This document shows positions 25,872-34,230 of a DNA stretch of 64,000 nucleotides, piece by piece; position 1 is the stretch's first letter; each line of letters begins with the position of its first letter. Under the pieces are notes generated by a model. That model saw nothing but the letters and a program-made list of their open reading frames with translations. It was not told the DNA's origin and ran no database searches. The stretch lies in assembly GCF_000376565.1 (NCBI RefSeq), contig NZ_BARG01000054.1, forward strand, positions 62,001 to 126,000. The letters run 5' to 3'. This DNA is from Streptomyces hokutonensis (lineage in GTDB: Bacteria > Actinomycetota > Actinomycetes > Streptomycetales > Streptomycetaceae). A program made the position numbers and the translations under genes.

Positions 25872-26141
25872 TCACGCCGGTGCGGATCGTCCCCGGAGTC
25901 GTCTTGACGGCCGAACGAGCAGCGAGAGCGAGGCGGCCGAGACGACCGCCGCGCCGAGCAGGCTCGGCAGGCCGCTGCCGGGGCCCAGCGCGCTGTGTGT
26001 GACGAAGTCGCCGAAGAGCGCTCCCGCGACACCGGTGGAGAAGACCAGGGCGCGGGCCGGAAGACGGTCCGCGAGCCGGTGGGTGGCGGCCCAGGCGAGC
26101 AGCAGACCCAGCACGGCGGAGCCGAGCGCTTCCAGGATCAT
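25872..26141 (-). CDS. Small membrane protein, unknown function
   Basis: This 89-residue protein consists of about three hydrophobic helices (ILEALGSAVLGLLLAWAA; ALVFSTGVAGALFGDFV; LPSLLGAAVVSAASLSLLV) with a basic C-terminus. It resembles small GlsB-type integral proteins in layout only. ATG 26141 is behind a GGGAGGG site at longish spacing; an upstream ATG is in frame. The stop codon abuts the right edge of the MITE-like element, so the insertion may have defined or trimmed its 3' end. Confidence 0.65.
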   Translation of the reverse strand: MILEALGSAVLGLLLAWAATHRLADRLPARALVFSTGVAGALFGDFVTHSALGPGSGLPSLLGAAVVSAASLSLLVRPSRRLRGRSAPA

Positions 26142-26257
26142 CACGGGGGTCCCTCCCACGGTCGGCCTGCGTACTGCTTTCACAGCCGGTCATACCCGTG
26201 ACCTGCGGAATGCAATCCTCCCCTGTGGGCTACTTGTGCTCCATCTGTGATGGAAGC

Positions 26258-26299
26258 GCGAGGGGGCCCGGCGACCTTCCGGCCGCCGGGCCCCCTCGC
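26258..26299. terminator. Terminator downstream of the DUF3107 gene
   Basis: A perfect 16-bp stem (26258-26273 with 26284-26299) closes a 10-nt loop. It follows the DUF3107 gene on the minus strand. Confidence 0.8.
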
Positions 26300-26312
26300 T
26301 GTTCGCTCGTGA

Positions 26313-26540
26313 CTACAGCGCGCCGAAGCCCACCTTGCGCGGGGCCGCCTCGCCGAGCTCGACATAGGCGAGCCGGTCGGCGGGGACGAGGACCTTGCGG
26401 CCGTGCTCGTCCACGAGGCTCAGCAGCGGAGCCTTCCCGGTCAGTGCCTCGGCCACGGCCTGCTCGACCTCCTCGGCGCTCTGACCGGTCTCCAGAACGA
26501 TCTCGCGAGGCGTGTGCAGCACGCCGATCTTGACCTCCAC
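26313..26540 (-). CDS. DUF3107 protein (TB9.4-like)
   Basis: This 75-residue protein begins MEVKIGVLHTPREIVLETGQ and ends PADRLAYVELGE with RKVGFG. It is the actinobacterial DUF3107 family, a small alpha/beta protein of unknown function. Rv3208A/TB9.4 is the mycobacterial homolog and also lies beside a TetR gene. Its size is standard for the family. It reads in the same direction as the TetR gene, 143 nt downstream. Confidence 0.9.
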   Translation of the reverse strand: MEVKIGVLHTPREIVLETGQSAEEVEQAVAEALTGKAPLLSLVDEHGRKVLVPADRLAYVELGEAAPRKVGFGAL

Positions 26541-26683
26541 GCTATGTCCCTCCGACGGTCAGCAAAGTGCGCGATCTTCCGCGCCGTACGCAGCACACAC
26601 TAGCCCGGTGAGAGGACGTAGATGTTCCGCGCCGGGAACGCCAGGAGCGAACACCGGACGGGAACAAAAGGGGAGCCGGCGGG

Positions 26684-27328
26684 TCAGTGGTGCTGTTCGC
26701 TCCCGTGCAGCGGGAAACCGGCGATGCCGCGCCAGGCCAGCGAGGCCAGCAGCTGGACGGCCTGGTCGCGCGGGACGCTGCGGTCGCTGTGCAGCCAGGA
26801 GCGGGCGACGACCTGGGCGAGACCGCCCAGACCCGAGGCCAGGAGCATCGACTCGGCCCGCGAGAGGCCGGTGTCCTCGGCGATGACGTCGCAGATCGCG
26901 ACGGCGCACTCGTTCGTCACCTTGTCGACGCGCTCGCGCACGGCGGGCTCGTTCGTCAGGTCCGACTCGAAGACCAGCCGGAAGGCGCCGCCGTCGTCCT
27001 CGACGTAGGCGAAGTACGCGTCCATCGTGGCCCGGACGCGCTGCTTGTTGTCCGACGTCGACGCGAGCGCGGTCCGCACCGCCTGGATGAGCGACTCGCA
27101 GTGCTGGTCGAGGAGGGCCAGGTAGAGGTCGAGCTTGCCGGGGAAGTGCTGGTAGAGCACCGGCTTGCTGACGCCGGCGCGCTCGGCGATGTCGTCCATC
27201 GCGGCCGCGTGGTACCCCTGCGCGACGAAGACCTCCTGGGCGGCGCCCAGCAGCTGGTTCCGTCGGGCACGGCGCGGCAGGCGGGTGCCCCGCGGGCGCG
27301 CCGCCTCTGTCTGCTCGATGGCTGTCAC
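26684..27328 (-). CDS. TetR family transcriptional regulator (Rv3208-like)
   Basis: This is a 214-residue protein. The N-terminal helix-turn-helix lies at about 20-65 (GAAQEVFVAQGYHAAAMDDI; RAGVSKPVLYQHFPGKLDLY). A helical ligand domain (DAYFAYVEDDGGAFRLVFES) follows and the protein ends in GSEQHH. GTG 27328 is behind GGGAGGCGGC. An ATG 24 nt upstream is also possible. No operator palindrome was evident, so its targets cannot be named. Confidence 0.9.
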   Translation of the reverse strand: MTAIEQTEAARPRGTRLPRRARRNQLLGAAQEVFVAQGYHAAAMDDIAERAGVSKPVLYQHFPGKLDLYLALLDQHCESLIQAVRTALASTSDNKQRVRATMDAYFAYVEDDGGAFRLVFESDLTNEPAVRERVDKVTNECAVAICDVIAEDTGLSRAESMLLASGLGGLAQVVARSWLHSDRSVPRDQAVQLLASLAWRGIAGFPLHGSEQHH

Positions 27329-27540
27329 GCCGCCTCCCAATGTCGTCCTCATGCGGTGAGCGCCGCGCGGCCATCGTACTTTTCGGTAACCCTGGTGTGC
27401 GCGCTGCGAGCGCAGAATTTCACGGACCGGACGGCGACGGAAGTCGTGCAAAGTGTTTTGAAAGGGGACGGAGCGGGCATGGGGGCGCGGTTCGGTCCGC
27501 GCTCCAGGGGAAAGCGGGGACGGTGGTGACCATGAGGCGG

Positions 27541-27759
27541 TCAGCGATAGTCGTCCTCGTCGATGGAGACGACCCGGGCCTGTTCGATGACGTCGGCCTC
27601 GTTCGCGGAGTCCGGGTCCAGCTCGGTCGGCGAGTCCTCACGGCCCGCCGTCACCTCGGCCAACTGCTCGGCGGCGTCGTCCTCCGGAGCCTCGACGCCG
27701 AGTTCGGCGGCGCCGCTCTCGTCCTCGAAGGTCTCGGGATCGGTGGGGTCGACGGCCAT
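27541..27759 (-). CDS. Small acidic protein, unknown function
   Basis: This 72-residue protein, MAVDPTDPETFEDESGAAEL onward, is dominated by Asp, Glu and Ala and is probably disordered. It has no Cys, Trp or hydrophobic segment. ATG 27759 follows GGAAGGGAG. A long frame runs 5' through the gap but has no site. Function unknown. It stands alone between the TetR gene and the next hydrolase. Confidence 0.6.
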   Translation of the reverse strand: MAVDPTDPETFEDESGAAELGVEAPEDDAAEQLAEVTAGREDSPTELDPDSANEADVIEQARVVSIDEDDYR

Positions 27760-27982
27760 GAGGGGCTCCCTTCCTAGTACGTCCCTGACGAAGCAGGGGG
27801 CCACATGCGGGTGCCCTGTGTACGAGCCTAGGAGACACCCGATCCGGACGCCATGCGATGGGCGGGGCAGTCGCTCGGTTGTCCGGCTCGTTGCCTGCCC
27901 GCCGCCGGTTCGCCGCGGCCCGTTCGCTGTCTGTGACGGCGAACACATGAGCCACAGCGTGATCGTCTCGTAACATTGCCGC

Positions 27983-29176
27983 ATGTCTTCGACAGAGCTG
28001 CCCTCCGTGTCGGTCGCCGCCGTGCTCCCCAAAGTGGCGCCCGTCAGAGTCGGCGACGGCGAGCGGCTCAGGTCGGTCCGGCTGCCGGGAATCACCCTTA
28101 CGGTGCGGTCGAGGCCGCCGGTGCGCGAAGGACTCCCGCCCGCGCTGTACGTCCACGGGCTCGGCGGCTCCTCGCAGAACTGGTCGCTGCTCATGGCGCA
28201 GCTCGACGGCGTGGTCGACAGCGAGGCCCTCGACCTGCCGGGCTTCGGCGACTCCCCGCCACCGGACGACGGCGACTACTCCGTCACCGGGCACGCCCGC
28301 GCGGTCATCCGCTACCTCGACGCGGCCGGCCGCGGCCCGGTGCACCTCGTCGGCAACTCCCTGGGCGGCGCGGTCACGACCCGCGTGGCCGCGGTACGCC
28401 CGGACCTCGTCCGTACGCTCACCCTGGTCTCCCCGGCCCTCCCTGAGCTTCGCGTCCAGCGCACGGCCGTCCCCACGGCCCTGCTCGGCGTACCGGGCGT
28501 GGCCTCCCTGTTCACCCGCGTCAGCAGGGAATGGACGGCTGAACAGCGCGTCCGCGGCGTCCTGGGCCTCTGCTACGGCGATCCCGGCCAGGTGACGCCG
28601 GAGGAGTTCCGCCACGCCGTCGAGGAACTCGAACGGCGGCTCCAACTCCCGTACTTCTGGGACGTGATGGCCCGCTCCTCCCGCGGCGTCGTGAACGCCT
28701 ACACCCTGGGCGGCCAGCACGGCCTCTGGCGCCAGGCCGAGCGCGTCCTCGCCCCGACCCTCCTCGTCTACGGCCGCCGCGACCAACTCGTCGGCTACCG
28801 CATGGCCCAGCGGGCCGCCCGCGCCTTCCGCGACTCCCGACTGCTGTCCCTGCCGGACGCCGGGCATGTCGCGATGATGGAGTACCCGGAGATCGTGGCC
28901 ACGGCGTTTCGTGAACTGCTCGCGGATGCGGGGGAGTTGGGGGCGGGCGCTCAAACCGGTGCCGGTGGGGGCGTGAGCGCGGTGACGGGGCGTCGGGCGG
29001 TTGACGCGGAAGCGGTGGGGCGCGGTGGCCGAGGGGGACGGAGTGGTGCGCGGGGGGTCCGTGACGGCGGTTCGGTGAGTACGGTGAGCGAGAGCGGCGG
29101 TGCTTCCTCGGGTGCGGGTACCGGTTCCGGCGCCGCGGGTGATGTCAAGGGCGACGATACGAACACGGGGAGTTGA
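27983..29176 (+). CDS. Alpha/beta-fold hydrolase with disordered tail
   Basis: This protein has 397 residues. The core (1-310) shows ALYVHGLGGSSQNW (oxyanion), LVGNSLGGAVTTR (nucleophile elbow GNSLGG), the acid in VYGRRDQLVG, and the base in DAGHVAMMEYPE. It is probably a cytoplasmic esterase or C-C hydrolase; substrate unknown. The last 80 residues are a Gly/Ala/Ser/Arg-rich low-complexity tail. It ends 9 nt before the DUF3152 gene, so the two are probably co-transcribed. Confidence 0.9.
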   Translation: MSSTELPSVSVAAVLPKVAPVRVGDGERLRSVRLPGITLTVRSRPPVREGLPPALYVHGLGGSSQNWSLLMAQLDGVVDSEALDLPGFGDSPPPDDGDYSVTGHARAVIRYLDAAGRGPVHLVGNSLGGAVTTRVAAVRPDLVRTLTLVSPALPELRVQRTAVPTALLGVPGVASLFTRVSREWTAEQRVRGVLGLCYGDPGQVTPEEFRHAVEELERRLQLPYFWDVMARSSRGVVNAYTLGGQHGLWRQAERVLAPTLLVYGRRDQLVGYRMAQRAARAFRDSRLLSLPDAGHVAMMEYPEIVATAFRELLADAGELGAGAQTGAGGGVSAVTGRRAVDAEAVGRGGRGGRSGARGVRDGGSVSTVSESGGASSGAGTGSGAAGDVKGDDTNTGS

Positions 29177-29185
29177 GGGGGCGAC

Positions 29186-31066
29186 GTGGGACGCCATAGT
29201 CGCCGTAAATCCAACTCCAAGGGTGACTCCGCGGACGGGGGCATAGGCACGAGGGCCGGTGCCGGTGCCGGTGCCGACGTCGATGCCAACGCCGGTACTG
29301 GCGAAGGCGGTTGGGCGGCTCAGGGGCCTCAGCGGGCTCAGGGGCCTCAGCCCGGCGAGGTGGGCAGATCGAGTCGGGTGGGTCAGCCGGGCAGGCCGGG
29401 CCAGCTCGGTCAAGCGAACTGGGTGGGCCAAGCGGGCCAGGGCGCTCAGCCGGGGGCGAGTCGGCCGGGTGCGCCGCGTTCCGGGGAGGGCAACCCGGGC
29501 CCTGGAGAGCAGCGTTACGCCGACGGGACCCCGGCACACGGCTTCCCGAGGCTGCCTGACGGCACTCCTGCCCATGGCTTTCCGAGGCTTCCGGACGGGA
29601 CTCCGGCGAGGGGTGTTCCGCGCTTGGCGGACGGGACTCCGGCGCACGGCAGTCCCCGCTTTCCCGACGGGACTCCGGCACATGGCATGCCGCGCTTTTC
29701 CGACGGGACGCCTGCGCACGGCATGCCGCGCTTTTCCGACGGGACTCCGGCGCACGGCACCCCCCGCTTCTCCGATGGCACTCCCGCGCGCGGTGTTCCT
29801 CGTCTGCCGGACGGCACTCCCGCCCACGGTGTCCCGCAGGCTCGTGCCGGGCACCCCCAGCAGCCTGAATCCGGCGGTGGTTGGGGCGAGTTGAGGGGGC
29901 GGGACGGGCGGGCCGGGGTGCCTCAAGCCTCGGTCCCCGGTGGACCCGTACCGACCGGGGCGGGTCCGGTGCTGCCCATTCCCCGGCAGCGGCAGGCGCC
30001 GCAAACCGGGGCTCGGCCAGGTGGGCAGCGTGGTCGTGGTCCCCGGCAGGACTACGTCGACGCCTTCGAAGAGGGCGGTGACGTCTTCGCGCCCCGGTCC
30101 GGTGTCGCCGCGCACCGCTCCGACCCGTACGCCTCCGTCACGGACTGGCCGTCCGAGAGCGACGCCGGCACCGAGGGCGACGTCGACGGTGCGGGCGCGC
30201 CGCCCGGCGACCGTGGCCGGCCCGGCGTCGGCACCGGTCCCGCCAAGACCGGTCCCGCCAAGGGTGGGAAGGGGCGTGCCTACACCGGTATCGCCGCCGC
30301 GGCCGTCACCACCGTGCTGGCCGTCGTCGTCGCAGGACAGGTCGCCGGAGACGGTGACAAGGGCGGTGTGCGGTCTGAGGCGGCCACCGACCAGGCCCGG
30401 GACGTACGCGGTACTGGTGCCGCCTCGGCGCAGCCCAGCGCCTCCGCCTCGCCGCGGGTGGCGACCCTGACGTATGCCCAGATGATGGACAAGAAGTACC
30501 CGCTCAGCGCCACGCTCAAGGGGCCGGACAAGTTCGACGCGGTGCCCGGTGTCGACAAGGCGCCCGGCAAGGGGCGCAAGTACACGTACCGCGTGGACGT
30601 GGAGCAGGGGCTCGGGCTCGACGGCACGCTCTTCGCGGCGGCCGTACAGAAGACGCTCAACGACAACCGGAGCTGGGCCCACAACGGGGCCCGTACCTTC
30701 GAGCGCATCTACTCCGGCAAACCGGACTTCGTGATCACTCTCGCGAGCCCTGGTACTACGGCCAAGTGGTGCGCCAAGTCCGGCCTCGACACCACCGAGG
30801 ACAACGTGTCGTGCGACTCGGCGGCCACCGAACGTGTGTTGATCAATGCGTATCGATGGGCGCAGGGGTCGTCAACATATGGGGACAAGATGTATGCGTA
30901 TCGACAGATGTTGATCAACCATGAAGTCGGTCATCGTCTGGGCTACGGGCACGTCACCTGCGACAAGGACGGCGAGTTGGCGCCGGTCATGCAGCAGCAG
31001 ACCAAGTTCCTCGACCACGACGGGATCCACTGTCTGGCGAACCCCTGGCCGTACCCGGGCAGTTGA
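29186..31066 (+). CDS. DUF3152 membrane-anchored metzincin-like protein with decapeptide repeats
   Basis: This 626-residue protein (Rv3207c-like) opens with a basic segment, MGRHSRRKSNSKG, then a 330-residue disordered region. About ten tandem decapeptides of form PRLPDGTPAHG or PRFSDGTPAHG occupy nt 29515-29838. A membrane span (YTGIAAAAVTTVLAVVVAG) follows. The extracytoplasmic DUF3152 domain contains HEVGHRLGYGH, an exact HExxHxxGxxH metzincin zinc motif, suggesting a protease, though no substrate is known. The mycobacterial homolog is far shorter at the N-terminus. GTG 29186 has GAGGGGG. Confidence 0.88.
   Translation: MGRHSRRKSNSKGDSADGGIGTRAGAGAGADVDANAGTGEGGWAAQGPQRAQGPQPGEVGRSSRVGQPGRPGQLGQANWVGQAGQGAQPGASRPGAPRSGEGNPGPGEQRYADGTPAHGFPRLPDGTPAHGFPRLPDGTPARGVPRLADGTPAHGSPRFPDGTPAHGMPRFSDGTPAHGMPRFSDGTPAHGTPRFSDGTPARGVPRLPDGTPAHGVPQARAGHPQQPESGGGWGELRGRDGRAGVPQASVPGGPVPTGAGPVLPIPRQRQAPQTGARPGGQRGRGPRQDYVDAFEEGGDVFAPRSGVAAHRSDPYASVTDWPSESDAGTEGDVDGAGAPPGDRGRPGVGTGPAKTGPAKGGKGRAYTGIAAAAVTTVLAVVVAGQVAGDGDKGGVRSEAATDQARDVRGTGAASAQPSASASPRVATLTYAQMMDKKYPLSATLKGPDKFDAVPGVDKAPGKGRKYTYRVDVEQGLGLDGTLFAAAVQKTLNDNRSWAHNGARTFERIYSGKPDFVITLASPGTTAKWCAKSGLDTTEDNVSCDSAATERVLINAYRWAQGSSTYGDKMYAYRQMLINHEVGHRLGYGHVTCDKDGELAPVMQQQTKFLDHDGIHCLANPWPYPGS
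29515..29838 (+). repeat. 30-bp in-frame tandem repeat (about 10 units)
   Basis: Each unit encodes a decapeptide near P-R-[LF]-x-D-G-T-P-A-[HR]-G. Third positions vary between units (GACGGGACCCC, GACGGCACTCC, GATGGCACTCC), so the DNA is diverged while the peptide is held. That suggests selection on protein rather than recent slippage. Confidence 0.85.
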
Positions 31067-31086
31067 CAGGCGACGCTTATGTCACA

Positions 31087-31115
31087 TTGACACGAGCCGC
31101 AGCATCCTTCATATT
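31087..31115 (+). promoter_or_regulatory. Promoter of the peptide-ABC leader and operon
   Basis: TTGACA (31087-31092) and CATATT (31110-31115) are spaced 17 bp. Transcription would begin near 31122, on or next to ATG 31123. This consensus-type promoter is strong for this genome and lies 320 bp upstream of the ABC binding-protein gene. Confidence 0.65.
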
Positions 31116-31140
31116 TTTGGGCATGTGGTCTAGTCATGTC

Positions 31141-31215
31141 GTGAATCGCGCCGCCATCGAGCTGGCGCTCATCGGTGTGACCCCGCTCTGCGTGGCCGAC
31201 ATTCTCTGTCGCTGA
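31141..31215 (+). CDS. Short Cys-containing leader peptide upstream of peptide ABC operon
   Basis: The 24-residue frame starts GTG 31141, MNRAAIELALIGVTPLCVAD, and ends ILCR. An in-frame ATG at 31123 would give 30 residues and falls at the predicted transcript start, which would make it leaderless. Two Cys codons near the end and a following ABC operon match the general layout of actinobacterial Cys-rich leader peptides used in ribosome-mediated attenuation. Hairpins follow at 31271-31306 (CCCCGGC stem) and 31355-31382 (TTCGGGAA stem). Translation is not shown. Confidence 0.55.
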   Translation: MNRAAIELALIGVTPLCVADILCR

Positions 31216-31409
31216 ACACCGCCCCCTGGCGTTCGTGTCGCGACCCGCACCACCTCGCCCTTGCCCCTGACCCCGGCAGGGCATTTCCGACGACCTGACG
31301 CCGGGGCGGACGCCTGTTCATTTCCGTCTCACCCCTCGTCCATCCGTCTCACCATTCGGGAAACCCCATGAGAATTCCCGAACATCCCCCCCGAGAGGTC
31401 GTCATTCCG

Positions 31410-33128
31410 ATGCGTCAACCGTCCGTCATAGCCCGGCGCGTGGCCGTGGCATCCGTCAGCCTGGCCGTGGCAGCGGGCGCCGCCGCCTGCGGGCCGAAGG
31501 ACAACGATGCCAAGGGCTCAGGTGGCGACTCCACGCCGCACAAGGGCGGCACGCTCACGGTCCTGAACTCCAACCCCCAGGAGGACTTCGACCCGGCGCG
31601 CCTGTACACCTCCGGCGGCGGCAACGTCCCCTCCCTCGTCTTCCGTACGCTCACCACCCGCAACCGTGAGAACGGCGCGGCCGGCGCCAAGGTCGTCCCG
31701 GACCTCGCCACCGACACCGGGCGCCCCAACAAGGACGCGACCGTCTGGACGTACACCCTGAAGAAGGGCCTCAAGTACGAGGACGGCACCGCGATCACCT
31801 CGGCCGACATCAAGTACGGCATCGAGCGCTCCTTCGCCCCCGAACTCTCCGGCGGCGCGCCCTACTTGCGGGACTGGCTGGTCGGCGCGGCCGACTACCA
31901 GGGGCCGTACAAGGACAAGAAGGGGCTCAGCGCGATCGAGACTCCCGACAGCCGGACCATCGTCTTCCATCTCAACAAGCCCGAGGGCGAGTTCCCCTAC
32001 CTCGCCACGCAGACGCAGTTCACGCCCGTCCCGCAGGGCAAGGACACGGGCACCAAGTACGAGCAGCACCCGATCTCCTCGGGGCCGTACAAGGTCGTCA
32101 GCAACCAGAACGACGGTGAGACGCTCGTCCTGGAGCGCAACAAGTACTGGTCCACGGCCACGGATTCCGAGCGCAAGGCCTACCCGGACAAGATCGACGT
32201 GAAGTCCGGGCTCGACTCCTCCGTGATCAACCAGCGGCTGTCGTCGTCCCAGGGTGCGGACGCCACCGCCGTCACGACCGACACCAACCTCGGTCCTGCC
32301 GAGCTCGCCAAGGTGACCGGCGACAAGGAACTCGCCGCGCGCGTCGGCACCGGGCACTTCGGCTACACGAACTACATCGCGTTCAACCCCACGGTCGCGC
32401 CGTTCAACAACGTCAAGGTGCGCCAGGCGATCTCGTACGCCGTCGACCGGTCGTCGGTGGTCAACGCGGCGGGCGGCTCGTCGCTGGCCGAGGCCGCGAC
32501 CACCTTCCTGCCCAACCAGAAGTCCTTCGGGTACGACCCCTACGACCTCTTCCCGGCGGGCGCGTCCGGCAACGCGGCGAAGGCCAAGGAGCTGCTGAAG
32601 GAGGCCGGTTACCCGAAGGGGATCACCGTCACGCTGACGCACTCCAACGACAAGGACTTCGAGACCAGCCCGGAGATCGCGACCGCGATCCAGGACGCGC
32701 TCAAGAAGGCCGGCATCACCGTCAAGCTGCAGGGCCTGGAGATCAACGACTACAAGGACAAGATCCACAGCGTCAAGACCGAGCCGGGCTTCTTCCTCGC
32801 CCACTGGGGTGCCGACTGGCCCTCCGGCGGTCCCTTCCTCGCCCCGATCTTCGACGGCCGCCAGATCGTCAAGGACGGCGCGAACTTCAACACCGGCCTG
32901 CTCAATGACAAGTCGGTCAATGCCGAGATTGACGCGATCAACAAGTTGACGAATCTTGACGAGGCCGCCAAGAGGTGGGGCGCACTGGACAAGAAGATCG
33001 GCGAGCAGGCCCTGACCGTGCCGCTGTTCCACCCCGTCTACAAGCGACTGGTCGGCAAGGACATCAAGAACGTCGTGATCAGCGACTGGACCGGCGTCCT
33101 GGACATCTCCCAGGTCGCGGTCAAGTAA
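31410..33128 (+). CDS. Peptide/oligopeptide ABC transporter substrate-binding lipoprotein (SBP family 5)
   Basis: This 572-residue protein has a signal peptide with lipobox-like AAGAAACG. The family-5 fold follows: GGTLTVLNSNPQEDFDPARL; WTYTLKKGLKYEDGTAITSADI; VRQAISYAVDRSSVVNAAGG; and a C-terminal FFLAHWGADWPSGGPFL. This is the DppA/OppA class, which binds peptides or sometimes other solutes outside the membrane. ATG 31410 is preferred over 31368 because of the GAGAGG site and signal-peptide fit. First gene of a four-gene importer operon. Confidence 0.92.
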   Translation: MRQPSVIARRVAVASVSLAVAAGAAACGPKDNDAKGSGGDSTPHKGGTLTVLNSNPQEDFDPARLYTSGGGNVPSLVFRTLTTRNRENGAAGAKVVPDLATDTGRPNKDATVWTYTLKKGLKYEDGTAITSADIKYGIERSFAPELSGGAPYLRDWLVGAADYQGPYKDKKGLSAIETPDSRTIVFHLNKPEGEFPYLATQTQFTPVPQGKDTGTKYEQHPISSGPYKVVSNQNDGETLVLERNKYWSTATDSERKAYPDKIDVKSGLDSSVINQRLSSSQGADATAVTTDTNLGPAELAKVTGDKELAARVGTGHFGYTNYIAFNPTVAPFNNVKVRQAISYAVDRSSVVNAAGGSSLAEAATTFLPNQKSFGYDPYDLFPAGASGNAAKAKELLKEAGYPKGITVTLTHSNDKDFETSPEIATAIQDALKKAGITVKLQGLEINDYKDKIHSVKTEPGFFLAHWGADWPSGGPFLAPIFDGRQIVKDGANFNTGLLNDKSVNAEIDAINKLTNLDEAAKRWGALDKKIGEQALTVPLFHPVYKRLVGKDIKNVVISDWTGVLDISQVAVK

Positions 33129-33132
33129 CCCC

Positions 33133-34230
33133 ATGAGCGAGGCACTTGTCGCCTCCCAGGCCGCCGGGACGGACGTCTCCGTCCCGGCGGCCTCGGGGGC
33201 CCGTCAGTTCTGGCGGCGGCTGCGCGCGCAGCGCGCCGCCCTCGTCGCGGCGGCCGTCGTCGCCCTGCTCGTCCTGGTCGCGCTCGCCGCGCCACTGCTC
33301 ACCGCGATCGAGGGCCAGGACCCCTTCACCTACCACCCCTCGCTCATCGACTCCGCGCGCGGAGGCGTCCCGACCGGCTCCTTCGGGGGCATCACCGGCG
33401 ACCACTGGCTCGGCGTCGAACCACAGACCGGCCGCGACTTGTTCGCGCGTCTCGTCTACGGCGCCCGGGTCTCGCTCGGTGTCGCGCTGGGGGCGACCGT
33501 CGTACAGGTCCTCATCGGTGTCGTGGTCGGTGTCGCCGCCGCGCTCGGCAGTCGATGGGTTGATCAACTGTTGAGCAGGTTGACCGAGATCATCGTCGCG
33601 ATGCCGTTGATGATCATGTCGCTGGCGCTGCTGGCGATCGTGCCCAGCAGCTTTCCGCGGCCCCTGCTGGTCGCGCTCGTCATCGGCCTGATCGCCTGGG
33701 GCAACACCGCGAAGATCGTGCGCGCCCAGACGCTCACCCTGAAGCAACTCGATTACGTCTCCGCCGCCCGGCTCAGCGGCTGGGGCACCTGGCGCATCGC
33801 CCGCCGCGAACTGCTCCCGGGACTCGCCGCGCCCGTCATCACGTACGCCGCGCTCCTCGTCCCGATGAACATCACCGTCGAGGCCGCGCTGTCCTTCCTC
33901 GGCGTCGGTGTGAAGCCTCCGACGCCCTCCTGGGGACAGATGCTCACCGCCGCCGACGTCTGGTACCAGGCGGCCCCGCAGTACCTGTTGCTGCCCGCCG
34001 GTGCGCTGTTCGTCACCGTGCTGTCCCTGACGGTCCTGGGCGACGGCATCCGCACGGCCCTCGACCCGCGCGCGGCCTCCCGCCTGCGTATCGGCACCGG
34101 CCGCAAGGGCGAGGCGAAGGCGGACGCGAGCACCAAGGGCGCGAGCGGCAAGGACGCCGGTACCAAGGGCGACGTCCGCACCGAAGGCGCGACTACGAAG
34201 AGCACGAATTCCAAGGAGGCCACGTCATGA
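33133..34230 (+). CDS. Peptide ABC transporter permease (DppC type) with charged C-terminal tail
   Basis: This 365-residue protein has about six spans and the EAA-type loop ARLSGWGTWRIARRELLPG, which docks the ATPase. The last 45 residues (from KGEAKADAS) are a Lys/Thr/Gly/Asp repeat-like tail absent from typical DppC (about 300). It starts 4 nt after the binding-protein stop and overlaps the next permease by 4 nt. Gene order C before B is the reverse of dppBC. Confidence 0.92.
   Translation: MSEALVASQAAGTDVSVPAASGARQFWRRLRAQRAALVAAAVVALLVLVALAAPLLTAIEGQDPFTYHPSLIDSARGGVPTGSFGGITGDHWLGVEPQTGRDLFARLVYGARVSLGVALGATVVQVLIGVVVGVAAALGSRWVDQLLSRLTEIIVAMPLMIMSLALLAIVPSSFPRPLLVALVIGLIAWGNTAKIVRAQTLTLKQLDYVSAARLSGWGTWRIARRELLPGLAAPVITYAALLVPMNITVEAALSFLGVGVKPPTPSWGQMLTAADVWYQAAPQYLLLPAGALFVTVLSLTVLGDGIRTALDPRAASRLRIGTGRKGEAKADASTKGASGKDAGTKGDVRTEGATTKSTNSKEATS

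Larger units (their letters stand above)
31067..31409 (+). promoter_or_regulatory. Leader region of the peptide ABC operon
   Basis: This 343-bp stretch without a long gene holds the promoter at 31087-31115, the leader peptide at 31141-31215, and hairpins at 31271-31306 and 31355-31382. The second hairpin lies directly before the ribosome site (GAGAGG) of the binding-protein gene and could control translation. No clear U-tract terminator was found. Confidence 0.5.

Noticed and set aside
29515..29838. Regular 30-bp repeats as a possible CRISPR array
   Set aside because: There are no unique spacers of constant length. The repeats are in frame, coding and contiguous.
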